64,000 nucleotides of DNA from Jejubacter sp036620675 (GTDB lineage Bacteria > Pseudomonadota > Gammaproteobacteria > Enterobacterales > Enterobacteriaceae): NCBI GenBank assembly GCA_036620675.1, contig JAZHEE010000015.1. One strand, 5' to 3'. Positions 1 to 6,393 of the stretch are shown here, piece after piece. Below the pieces are notes generated by a model, which was not told the DNA's origin, ran no database searches, and saw only the letters and a list, made by a program, of their open reading frames with translations. The stretch's first letter is position 1. Each line of letters opens with the position of its first letter. The translations under genes and the position numbers were made by a program.

Positions 1-448
1 GGCAGCCGGGTTGGCGGCTCATTACGGCACCCTTGACGCGCTGATGGCGGCGAGCGTGGAAGATCTCCAGCAAGTGCCGGATGTCGGCGTAGTGGTCGCG
101 AGCCACGTGCACAACTTCTTCGAAGAAGAGAGCAACCGGGAGGTTATTCGCCAGCTGACGGAAGATGTGGGTATTCACTGGCCTGCGCCGGTGGTGGTTC
201 GGGCTGAAGAGATAGATAGCCCGTTTGCCGGAAAAACCGTGGTACTGACTGGCTCTTTGAGCCAGATGTCACGGGACGACGCCAAAGCGCGTCTGACGGA
301 GCTGGGAGCGAAAGTCAGCGGCAGCGTATCGAAGAAAACCGACCTGGTGATTGCCGGCGAAGCCGCGGGCTCTAAGCTTGCAAAGGCGCAGGAGCTGGGC
401 ATTGAGGTTATCGATGAGGCGGAGATGCTACGCCTGCTGGGAGAATAA
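1..448 (+). CDS. ligA: NAD-dependent DNA ligase LigA, C-terminal part (5' truncated by window edge)
   Basis: C-terminal 149 residues of LigA, which seals nicks in duplex DNA using NAD+ during replication and repair. The reading frame is open from base 2, so the gene begins upstream of the window. Visible parts are the end of the helix-hairpin-helix domain (VPDVGVVVASHVHNFF) and a full BRCT domain from about FAGKTVVLTGSLSQMSRDDA to the end, closing with the IDEAEMLRLLG signature familiar from E. coli LigA. The adenylation and OB domains lie outside. It is followed after 3 bp by ypeB in the same orientation, as in E. coli. Confidence 0.97.
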   Translation, partial: AAGLAAHYGTLDALMAASVEDLQQVPDVGVVVASHVHNFFEEESNREVIRQLTEDVGIHWPAPVVVRAEEIDSPFAGKTVVLTGSLSQMSRDDAKARLTELGAKVSGSVSKKTDLVIAGEAAGSKLAKAQELGIEVIDEAEMLRLLGE

Positions 449-451
449 TTA

Positions 452-667
452 ATGGACAAAGAGCGCCTGATAGAGATAGCCAATACCATCATGCCTTTCG
501 GGAAGTATCAGGGCAGGGCATTGATTGACCTGCCGGAAGAGTATCTGCTGTGGTTTTCCCGCAAAGGGGAATTTCCGAACGGCCATCTTGGCGAACTGAT
601 GGCGCTGACGCTGCTGATTAAGGTTGAGGGGCTGGAGCATCTGGTCCGCCCCCTTAAGCGCCAGTAG
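452..667 (+). CDS. ypeB: YpeB, DUF3820 family small protein
   Basis: 71-residue protein closely matching E. coli YpeB (DUF3820), function unknown. Recognisable core: EIANTIMPFGKYQGR and IDLPEEYLLWFSRKGEFP. It starts 3 bp after the ligA stop, behind a purine-rich stretch (GGGAGAA), and is probably translated from the ligA message. It faces yfeH tail to tail with a 5-bp gap. No signal peptide or membrane segment is visible. Confidence 0.93.
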   Translation: MDKERLIEIANTIMPFGKYQGRALIDLPEEYLLWFSRKGEFPNGHLGELMALTLLIKVEGLEHLVRPLKRQ

Positions 668-672
668 CGCTG

Positions 673-1671
673 TTATCCCTTCTGCGTGGCCTGGATGGCG
701 CCGCTTTCCAGCTGGCGCCGCCGGTAGCGCTGCGCCAGCATGGCGCAGACCATCAACTGAATCTGGTGGAAAATCATCAGCGGCAGCACCATCATCCCCA
801 CCGCCTGTACCGGAAACAGAATGTTGGCCATGGGTATTCCGTTCGCCAGGCTCTTTTTCGAACCGCAAAACACAATGGTGATTTCGTCCGCCTTGTTGAA
901 ACCGGCACACCGGGCCACCAGGGTATTAATTGCCAGTACAATCGCCAGCAGAACAATACTCGCCAGCACAATAAAGCCCAGCGCGCCGATCCCCACCTGG
1001 CTCCAGATACCGTTGTTTACGGCTTCGCTAAAGGCGGTGTACACCACCAGCAGAATTGAGGTCTGATCGGTTTTACCGATCCATTTACGATGGCGAGCCA
1101 CCCAGTTTGCGGTCCAGGGCCGCGACAGGTGACCGAGCACGAAGGGCAGCAGCAGTTGCAGCATAATAGCACCGACCTGGCGCAGGCTGTCGTGACTGGC
1201 GCCGCCGCCGGTATGCATCAGCAGGCTTACCAGCAATGGCGACAGGAAAATCCCCAGCAGGCTGGAGGCGGAAGCGGAACAGACCGCTGCCGCCACGTTA
1301 CCGCCCGCCAGGGAAGTGAAGGCGATGGCCGACTGTACGGTGGCCGGCAGAATGCACAGGTAAAGAAATCCGGAATAGATTTCCGGGCTAACGTTCACCG
1401 GCGCCCACCATGTGAACAGCACACCCAGGGCCGGAAACAGGATAAAAGTGCTGCACATCACCCACAGATGCAGACGCCAGTGGCTGCCGCCAGCCACCAG
1501 CGCTTCGCGCGAAAGTTTGGCGCCGTGCATAAAAAACAGCAGCGCGATGGCGGCGGTGGTCAGCCAGGAGAAATAATCGACAAAGACGCCGCGGGCCGGA
1601 AGAAACGAGGCCAGCAGTACGGTTGCGATGAGGGTCAGGGTAAAGGGATCGAAAATTCGTAGCAGTTTCAT
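673..1671 (-). CDS. yfeH: YfeH, bile acid:sodium symporter (BASS/SBF-like) family transporter
   Basis: 332-residue inner-membrane protein with about ten hydrophobic segments, matching E. coli YfeH in length and sequence. Family hallmarks include FFMHGAKLSREA near the N-terminus and, in the C-terminal half, FNKADEITIVFCGSKKSLANG. The true substrate is unknown. The frame is open further upstream, but ATG at 1669-1671 is chosen: it gives the family N-terminus (MKLLRIFDPFTLTL) and is preceded by an AGGTGAT ribosome site. It is divergent from the LysR gene yfeR with 90 bp between the starts, the usual layout of a LysR regulator and its target. Confidence 0.93.
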   Translation of the reverse strand: MKLLRIFDPFTLTLIATVLLASFLPARGVFVDYFSWLTTAAIALLFFMHGAKLSREALVAGGSHWRLHLWVMCSTFILFPALGVLFTWWAPVNVSPEIYSGFLYLCILPATVQSAIAFTSLAGGNVAAAVCSASASSLLGIFLSPLLVSLLMHTGGGASHDSLRQVGAIMLQLLLPFVLGHLSRPWTANWVARHRKWIGKTDQTSILLVVYTAFSEAVNNGIWSQVGIGALGFIVLASIVLLAIVLAINTLVARCAGFNKADEITIVFCGSKKSLANGIPMANILFPVQAVGMMVLPLMIFHQIQLMVCAMLAQRYRRRQLESGAIQATQKG

Positions 1672-1717
1672 AACATCACCTGTGATCTTTTCTTTGTTAT
1701 TGTGCAAAGGGTTATTT

Positions 1718-1738
1718 AATAAATAAAATTGATTTATT
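1718..1738. promoter_or_regulatory. Palindrome between yfeH and yfeR, candidate LysR operator
   Basis: Perfect 7-7-7 inverted repeat: AATAAAT, 7-bp spacer, ATTTATT. It lies in the 90-bp divergent intergenic region, 24 bp before the yfeR start. Its AT-rich dyad form and position suit a YfeR binding site that would control both genes. This is inference; no binding data can be read from sequence. Confidence 0.5.
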
Positions 1739-1761
1739 TCATCTATACATGAAGGTTTTCG

Positions 1762-2685
1762 ATGAATTATTCGCTGAAACAGCTTCGCGTCTTTGTCGCC
1801 GTCGCCCGGGTCGGGAGTTTCAGTCGGGCCGGGCAGCGCATCGGCCTGAGCCAGTCTGCCGTCAGCCACAGCATTAAAGAGCTGGAAGAAACGCTGGGCG
1901 TGCGGTTGTTGGATCGTACGACTCGCGAGGTGACGCTGACCGTCGCCGGGCAGCAGCTTGCTGTACGTCTGGAAAGGGTGCTGGACGAGCTTAACAATAC
2001 GCTGCTGGATGCCCGCAGCACAGGCCAGCAATTGAGCGGCACCGTCAGAGTCGCCGCCAGTCAGACGCTGTCAGCGCACCTGATGCCGCAGTCTATCGCC
2101 TGTTGCCAGCAGCGCTATCCGGCGATCCGCTTTGTTCTGCACGACCGCCCTCAACACTGGGTTATGGAAAGCATTCGCAGTGGCGAAGTGGATTTCGGTA
2201 TGGTAATTGACCCGATTCAGGCAACGGATCTCGATGGTGAAACGGTGCTCGCGGAGCCTTTTCTGCTGCTGTGTCGCAGCGACCATCCGCTGGCGGCTCA
2301 GGAACAGGTATCCTGGCAGGCGCTGAATGGCGCCGATCTGGTGTTGCAGGATTACGCCTCGGGCAGTCGGGCGTTGATTGATGAGGCCCTGGCCTGCCAG
2401 GGAATAGAAGCCAGTATCGTTCAGCAGATCGGCCATCCGGCTACGCTATTTCCTATGGTGGAGGCTGGAATCGGCATTAGCGTGCTTCCGGCACTGGCAT
2501 TGCCGTTGCCGGAAAGTCGGCCGTTGGTGGTCAGAAAGCTGGTGCCGACTGTGCAACGCCAGTTGATGCTGATGCGGCGAAAAAATCGTTCGCTTTCCGG
2601 TGCCGCCCGGGCGGTATGGGAGGTGGTGGCGGAACAGGCGCGTCTGCTGAATGAAGCGCGTAAAGGTGATTCGCTGTTTGAATAA
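1762..2685 (+). CDS. yfeR: YfeR, LysR-type transcriptional regulator
   Basis: 307 residues, full LysR length. The N-terminal winged HTH is at about residues 1-60 (SLKQLRVFVAVARVGSFSRA ... LSQSAVSHSIKELEETLGVRLLDRTTREV). The periplasmic-binding-protein-like effector domain follows from about residue 90. It matches E. coli YfeR throughout. Divergent from yfeH, which is its probable target; the effector is unknown. An intrinsic terminator shared with the tRNA operon follows. Confidence 0.93.
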   Translation: MNYSLKQLRVFVAVARVGSFSRAGQRIGLSQSAVSHSIKELEETLGVRLLDRTTREVTLTVAGQQLAVRLERVLDELNNTLLDARSTGQQLSGTVRVAASQTLSAHLMPQSIACCQQRYPAIRFVLHDRPQHWVMESIRSGEVDFGMVIDPIQATDLDGETVLAEPFLLLCRSDHPLAAQEQVSWQALNGADLVLQDYASGSRALIDEALACQGIEASIVQQIGHPATLFPMVEAGIGISVLPALALPLPESRPLVVRKLVPTVQRQLMLMRRKNRSLSGAARAVWEVVAEQARLLNEARKGDSLFE

Positions 2686-2709
2686 TGGAGAGGGAAGGGC
2701 GGAAAAGCA

Positions 2710-2734
2710 AAAAGGCGCCTTTAGGGCGCCTTTT
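2710..2734. terminator. Bidirectional terminator between yfeR and the val-lys tRNA operon
   Basis: Hairpin with stem AAAAGGCGCC/GGCGCCTTTT and a 5-nt loop, with A and T runs at the two ends. It can end yfeR on the plus strand and the tRNA operon on the minus strand, where it begins 5 bp beyond the tRNA-Lys CCA. Confidence 0.85.
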
Positions 2735-2739
2735 CACAA

Positions 2740-2815
2740 TGGTGGGTCGTGCAGGGCTCGAACCTGCGACCAATTGATTAAAAGTCAACTGCTCTACCAA
2801 CTGAGCTAACGACCC
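2740..2815 (-). tRNA. lysV: tRNA-Lys (anticodon TTT)
   Basis: 76-nt tRNA with encoded CCA, read from the minus strand. It has the D-arm TAGCTCAGTTGGTAGAGC, anticodon loop C-TTTT-AA and T-arm GGTTCGAGCC. It is the last gene of a four-tRNA operon in the order of E. coli valU-valX-valY-lysV. Position and order support lysV. Confidence 0.97.
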
Positions 2816-2819
2816 GAAG

Positions 2820-2895
2820 TGGTGGGTGATGACGGGATCGAACCGCCGACCCCCTCCTTGTAAGGGAGGTGCTCTCCCGGCTGAGCTAATCACCC
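2820..2895 (-). tRNA. valY: tRNA-Val (anticodon TAC)
   Basis: 76-nt tRNA with CCA on the minus strand. The anticodon arm is CTCCCTTACAAGGAG and the acceptor stem pairs GGGTGAT with ATCACCC. Its sequence is identical to the next copy upstream. It lies 4 bp from tRNA-Lys and is the third gene of the operon. The valX/valY naming is by order only. Confidence 0.96.
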
Positions 2896-2959
2896 ACTTC
2901 GGTACTTCTGTATAACACCGGTTTTACTCACCGGCAAGAAAAGCCAGACTAAAAGAGTT

Positions 2960-3035
2960 TGGTGGGTGATGACGGGATCGAACCGCCGACCCCCTCCTTG
3001 TAAGGGAGGTGCTCTCCCGGCTGAGCTAATCACCC
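2960..3035 (-). tRNA. valX: tRNA-Val (anticodon TAC)
   Basis: 76-nt tRNA with CCA on the minus strand, identical to the copy at 2820-2895. It is the second gene of the operon, separated from its neighbours by 64-bp and 45-bp spacers. Confidence 0.96.
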
Positions 3036-3080
3036 GGACTCTTCAAACTGCTCTTCTACACTGCGGGCCACTATAGATAG

Positions 3081-3156
3081 TGGTGGGTGATGACGGGTTC
3101 GAACCGCCGACCCCCTCCTTGTAAGGGAGGTGCTCTCCCAGCTGAGCTAATCACCC
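3081..3156 (-). tRNA. valU: tRNA-Val (anticodon TAC), first gene of the operon
   Basis: 76-nt tRNA with CCA on the minus strand. It differs from the other two valine copies at single bases in the D-loop region (GCTGGGAGAGC rather than GCCGGGAGAGC) and T-loop (GTTCGAACCC rather than GTTCGATCCC). It follows the operon promoter directly. Confidence 0.96.
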
Positions 3157-3173
3157 CCGCTGTGTGGAGCCGC

Positions 3174-3201
3174 ATTATAGGGATAGCGGAAAATGAGTCA
3201 A
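3174..3201 (-). promoter_or_regulatory. sigma70 promoter of the valUXY-lysV operon
   Basis: On the minus strand: TTGACT at 3196-3201, 16-bp spacer, and a consensus TATAAT at 3174-3179. A G+C-rich discriminator (GCGGCTCC) follows, typical of stable-RNA promoters under stringent control. The first tRNA begins about 17 bp after the -10 box. Confidence 0.85.
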
Positions 3202-3322
3202 CGCATTTTCCAAAGTTTTTGTTTATTCGTCGTAAAATTAAACAAAGCGCTGTTGGATTGCCCGCTGCGGGGAAATTTTGCGGCGATTTTAACTCTCCGG
3301 TCGACGACTGTCCGCGCCGACA

Positions 3323-3350
3323 TTGAGGAATCGCCCCACGGTGGTAGAAT
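3323..3350 (+). promoter_or_regulatory. Candidate gltX promoter
   Basis: TTGAGG at 3323-3328, 16-bp spacer, TAGAAT at 3345-3350, about 67 bp before the gltX start. Good hexamers and spacing, but no transcript evidence. Other weaker promoters may exist in the 260-bp valU-gltX intergenic region. Confidence 0.5.
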
Positions 3351-3416
3351 GTTGCCCACTTTATTTTTCCTGGCTTGCCGGCTTCCGGCACTTTTATACG
3401 TAATTAAGGCCGCTTA

Positions 3417-4829
3417 ATGAAAATCAAAACCCGCTTCGCGCCCAGCCCGACTGGCTATCTGCACGTCGGTGGCGCTCGTACTGCACTCTATTCATGGCTG
3501 TTTGCCCGCAATCACGGCGGCGAGTTTGTGCTGCGTATCGAAGATACCGACCTGGAGCGTTCAACCCAGCAGGCAATCGACGCCATTATGGATGGCATGA
3601 ACTGGCTGGGTCTGGACTGGGATGAAGGTCCTTATTTCCAGACCAAACGTTTCGAACGCTATAACGCAGCCATCGACGAGATGCTGGAGGCGGGAACTGC
3701 CTATAAGTGTTATTGTTCGAAGGAGCGACTGGAAAAGCTGCGCGAAGATCAGATGGCGAAAGGCGAAAAGCCGCGCTATGACGGGCGCTGTCGGCATGAC
3801 CATAGCCATCACGACGCCAGTGAACCTTGTGTGGTGCGTTTCGCCAACCCGCAGGAAGGCTCCGTGATCTTTAACGATCTGATCCGCGGCCCCATCGAGT
3901 TCAGCAACCAGGAGCTGGACGATCTGATCATTCGCCGTACCGACGGCTCTCCGACCTACAACTTCTGTGTGGTCGTGGACGACTGGGATATGGAGATTAC
4001 CCACGTGGTACGTGGTGAAGACCATATCAACAACACGCCACGTCAGATCAACATCCTGAAAGCGCTGAATGCGCCGGTACCGGAATACGCCCACGTTTCC
4101 ATGATCCTGGGCGACGATGGCAAGAAGCTGTCCAAGCGCCACGGCGCGGTGAGCGTAATGCAGTATCGCGACGACGGCTACCTGCCGGAAGCGCTGCTCA
4201 ACTACCTGGTCCGTTTGGGCTGGTCCCACGGCGATCAGGAAGTCTTCTCGATCGAGGAAATGAAGCAGTTGTTTACCCTGGAAGCGGTCAGTAAATCTGC
4301 CAGCGCCTTCAATACTGATAAGCTGCTGTGGCTGAACCACCATTATATTAACCACATGGACCCGAACTATGTGGCTACCCATCTGCAGTGGCATATCGAG
4401 CAGGAGAAGATCGATACCCGCAACGGCCCTCAACTCTCTGAGCTGGTGACGCTGCTGGGCGAGCGCTGCAAAACGCTGAAAGAGATGGCGGCCAGCTGCC
4501 GTTATTTCTACGAAGATTTTGCCGAGTTTGACGCCGATGCGGCGAAGAAACATCTGCGGCCGGTCGCTCGTCAGCCACTGGAAGTGGTACGCGACAAGCT
4601 GCAGGCTATCACCGAGTGGAATGCGCACAATATCCATGAAGCTATCCAGGCGACGGCCGATGAACTGGAAGTGGGTATGGGTAAGGTAGGGATGCCGCTA
4701 CGCGTGGCTGTAACCGGCGCAGGCCAGTCGCCTGCGCTGGATGTGACGGTAAACGCTATCGGTCAATCTCGCAGTGTGGAGCGTATCAATAAGGCTCTGG
4801 AATTTATCCAGGCACGCGAACAGGCGTAA
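3417..4829 (+). CDS. gltX: Glutamyl-tRNA synthetase
   Basis: 470-residue class I aminoacyl-tRNA synthetase that charges tRNA-Glu in the cytoplasm. Visible motifs: the HIGH-type motif in FAPSPTGYLHVGGARTAL, the KMSKS-type motif in GKKLSKRHGAVSV, and a zinc site with Cys98, Cys100, Cys125 and His127, as in the E. coli enzyme (471 residues). The ATG lies just after TAAGGC. It is divergent from the valU operon and convergent with the yfeCD pair, exactly as in E. coli. Confidence 0.98.
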   Translation: MKIKTRFAPSPTGYLHVGGARTALYSWLFARNHGGEFVLRIEDTDLERSTQQAIDAIMDGMNWLGLDWDEGPYFQTKRFERYNAAIDEMLEAGTAYKCYCSKERLEKLREDQMAKGEKPRYDGRCRHDHSHHDASEPCVVRFANPQEGSVIFNDLIRGPIEFSNQELDDLIIRRTDGSPTYNFCVVVDDWDMEITHVVRGEDHINNTPRQINILKALNAPVPEYAHVSMILGDDGKKLSKRHGAVSVMQYRDDGYLPEALLNYLVRLGWSHGDQEVFSIEEMKQLFTLEAVSKSASAFNTDKLLWLNHHYINHMDPNYVATHLQWHIEQEKIDTRNGPQLSELVTLLGERCKTLKEMAASCRYFYEDFAEFDADAAKKHLRPVARQPLEVVRDKLQAITEWNAHNIHEAIQATADELEVGMGKVGMPLRVAVTGAGQSPALDVTVNAIGQSRSVERINKALEFIQAREQA

Positions 4830-4840
4830 TCGCTGTAAAT

Positions 4841-4864
4841 CGCTCCTTTCGCAAGGAAGGAGCG
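4841..4864. terminator. Hairpin between convergent gltX and the yfeD homolog
   Basis: Inverted repeat CGCTCCTT/AAGGAGCG, extendable inward around a GCAA loop, placed 12 bp after the gltX stop and 5 bp after the stop of the opposing gene. The T-tract on the plus side is imperfect (ATGATTATTTT). Probable shared terminator. Confidence 0.6.
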
Positions 4865-4868
4865 ATGA

Positions 4869-5246
4869 TTATTTTCCCGCCAGACGTCGGAAAATCCCGG
4901 AAATACCCTCCCTGTGTAAAAGCGTCGTTAACGCTTGCCGCTCTTCTTCCGTTAGCTGACGCAGGGCCTCAAGCCACAGAATTTCGAGCGTGTTTTCGAC
5001 GCTGGCGTATTGCGCAGGCGTTTCGGCCGCGCCTTTTTGCATGCGCTGGCGCATCAGCGGCGTATTCAGCAGAAAGCGTCGCACATCGGCATCGATGTGT
5101 ACCACATGGGCGCGACCGCCTTTAACGCCGTGCAGCGGCGTGGTCAGCCAGCCGAAGCGGTGGATCCAGCGATTTATAGCCTGTGGCGTGTAGCCTGTCA
5201 GCTGTGCCAGCTCTTTTGGGGTCATTTTATTTTTAAAGGTGATCAT
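4869..5246 (-). CDS. yfeD: YfeD-like DUF1323 putative DNA-binding protein
   Basis: 125 residues. The N-terminal HTH (MTPKELAQLTGYTPQAINRWIHRFGW) is followed by a basic stretch GVKGGRAHVVHID, the layout of the MerR-like DUF1323 family. The C-terminal LTEEERQALTTLLHREGISGIFRRL segment is shared with the upstream yfeC product, pointing to an ancient tandem duplication. Its ATG overlaps the yfeC stop (ATGA), so the two are translationally coupled. It is placed as E. coli yfeD but diverges from it more than most neighbours do. DNA target unknown. Confidence 0.8.
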   Translation of the reverse strand: MITFKNKMTPKELAQLTGYTPQAINRWIHRFGWLTTPLHGVKGGRAHVVHIDADVRRFLLNTPLMRQRMQKGAAETPAQYASVENTLEILWLEALRQLTEEERQALTTLLHREGISGIFRRLAGK

Positions 5247-5608
5247 CCGTATTCATCAGGACAGATGCTAAGTCGGGTTAGCAAGCCGCTGATGCCTTCA
5301 CGCAATAATAGTGAGGTGAGTTGTTTCTGCTCCGCCGCATTCATCTCTCTGACGGCATTGAGCAGCAGGTTTTCCAGCGAAGTTTCTCCCGTCTGATAGG
5401 CAGCGTTGCCGTCGGCGGCGCTGCACTGTGTGCTGAGGATAAATTCGCGCACTCGCTCATCAACGTGAATCAGTCGAGCCTTGCCGCCCTGAATACCGGG
5501 GCGGGGCGAAGTCGTCCAGTGTTCTCTGCGCACCCATTTATTGATTGTCTGGCGGCTGTAGCCGGTTAGTGCCGCCAGTTCGTCCGGCGTCATTCTTTCC
5601 TTGAACAT
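5243..5608 (-). CDS. yfeC: YfeC, DUF1323 putative DNA-binding protein
   Basis: 121 residues, close to E. coli YfeC at the N-terminus (FKERMTPDELAALTGYSRQT, then INKWVRREHWTTSPRPGIQG) and in the C-terminal EQKQLTSLLLREGISGLL stretch. The N-terminal HTH resembles MerR/excisionase folds. First gene of a two-gene operon, overlapping yfeD by 4 bp. The upstream region is shared with the divergent alaXW promoter. Function not established. Confidence 0.87.
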   Translation of the reverse strand: MFKERMTPDELAALTGYSRQTINKWVRREHWTTSPRPGIQGGKARLIHVDERVREFILSTQCSAADGNAAYQTGETSLENLLLNAVREMNAAEQKQLTSLLLREGISGLLTRLSICPDEYG

Positions 5609-5763
5609 ATTGTTACCATCCTGGTTCGTTTTTAGTTGATCAGTTTACGTCATCATATTACGTGAATCCGTGACGGGATTAACTAACGTTTGGTTAAAAT
5701 GCGAACCATTACGAAGGATTTGCTGCCTTTTTCAACGGTTGTTCGGAGAGAGTGAAAATAGCG

Positions 5764-5792
5764 TTGACACCGGGAAGGGGAATTCATATTAT
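5764..5792 (+). promoter_or_regulatory. sigma70 promoter of the alaXW tRNA operon
   Basis: TTGACA at 5764-5769, 17-bp spacer, TATTAT at 5787-5792, then a GC-rich discriminator (GCCGCCCG). The first tRNA starts 32 bp after the -10 box. Near-consensus stable-RNA promoter. Confidence 0.85.
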
Positions 5793-5824
5793 GCCGCCCG
5801 TCGAGACGACAACTCGTTTACGAA

Positions 5825-5900
5825 GGGGCTATAGCTCAGCTGGGAGAGCGCCTGCATGGCATGCAGGAGGTCAGCGGTTCGATCCCGCTTAGCTCCACCA
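5825..5900 (+). tRNA. alaX: tRNA-Ala (anticodon GGC)
   Basis: 76-nt tRNA with CCA. The anticodon arm is CTGCATGGCATGCAG, with TAGCTCAGCTGGGAGAGC in the D-arm and GGTTCGATCC in the T-arm. First of two identical copies, at the E. coli alaX-alaW position. Confidence 0.97.
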
Positions 5901-5940
5901 AACCTTACCCACAAGGTTTGCGTGTAAAACGATACGACTC

Positions 5941-6016
5941 GGGGCTATAGCTCAGCTGGGAGAGCGCCTGCATGGCATGCAGGAGGTCAGCGGTTCGATC
6001 CCGCTTAGCTCCACCA
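5941..6016 (+). tRNA. alaW: tRNA-Ala (anticodon GGC)
   Basis: 76-nt tRNA with CCA, identical to the copy 40 bp upstream. It is co-transcribed with that copy and followed at once by a strong intrinsic terminator. Confidence 0.97.
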
Positions 6017-6023
6017 GATACCG

Positions 6024-6053
6024 AACCCCCGCTGTTACAGCGGGGGTTTTTTT
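6024..6053 (+). terminator. Intrinsic terminator of alaXW
   Basis: Stem AACCCCCGCTG/CAGCGGGGGTT, loop TTA, then a run of seven Ts. It begins 7 bp after the CCA of alaW. Confidence 0.93.
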
Positions 6054-6393
6054 ATGCCCGCCTAAGAATAATCTTAATCGAAGCAGCAAAATAATCACGC
6101 TTATTCTGACAGCTCAACCTTCATATTATGCCTTATGCCTGACGGTTGAATCTCCCGGAAATATGGGAGGATCGCCGCAATTTCCTGCCTGATTACTCTT
6201 ATTTGATGCCTTTATCTACAATTAATCCTTCACTATTTGGTAAAAGCGTATGGGTTTCTGTCAGGATTCTGAATTGCATGTCAGGCAGGGTAAAAAAGGG
6301 CTGAACGCCCTGCTTTTCTTGCCTGGCCTTGCGAACAAACCTATTATTCTGAAGCAGCCAGCCCGGCTACAGATCAAAGAGCGATTAGGTTAA
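6054..6393. other. Non-coding interval between alaW and pdeA
   Basis: 340 bp with no credible gene. A small hairpin, AGGGC/GCCCT at 6297-6311 followed by GCTTTTCTT, could be a weak terminator or a leader structure of pdeA. No convincing promoter hexamers were identified. A short frame overlapping the tRNA here is not supported. Confidence 0.5.

Noticed and set aside
5977..6192. 71-codon frame starting within alaW
   Set aside because: Overlaps a tRNA and its terminator; product is translated tRNA sequence.
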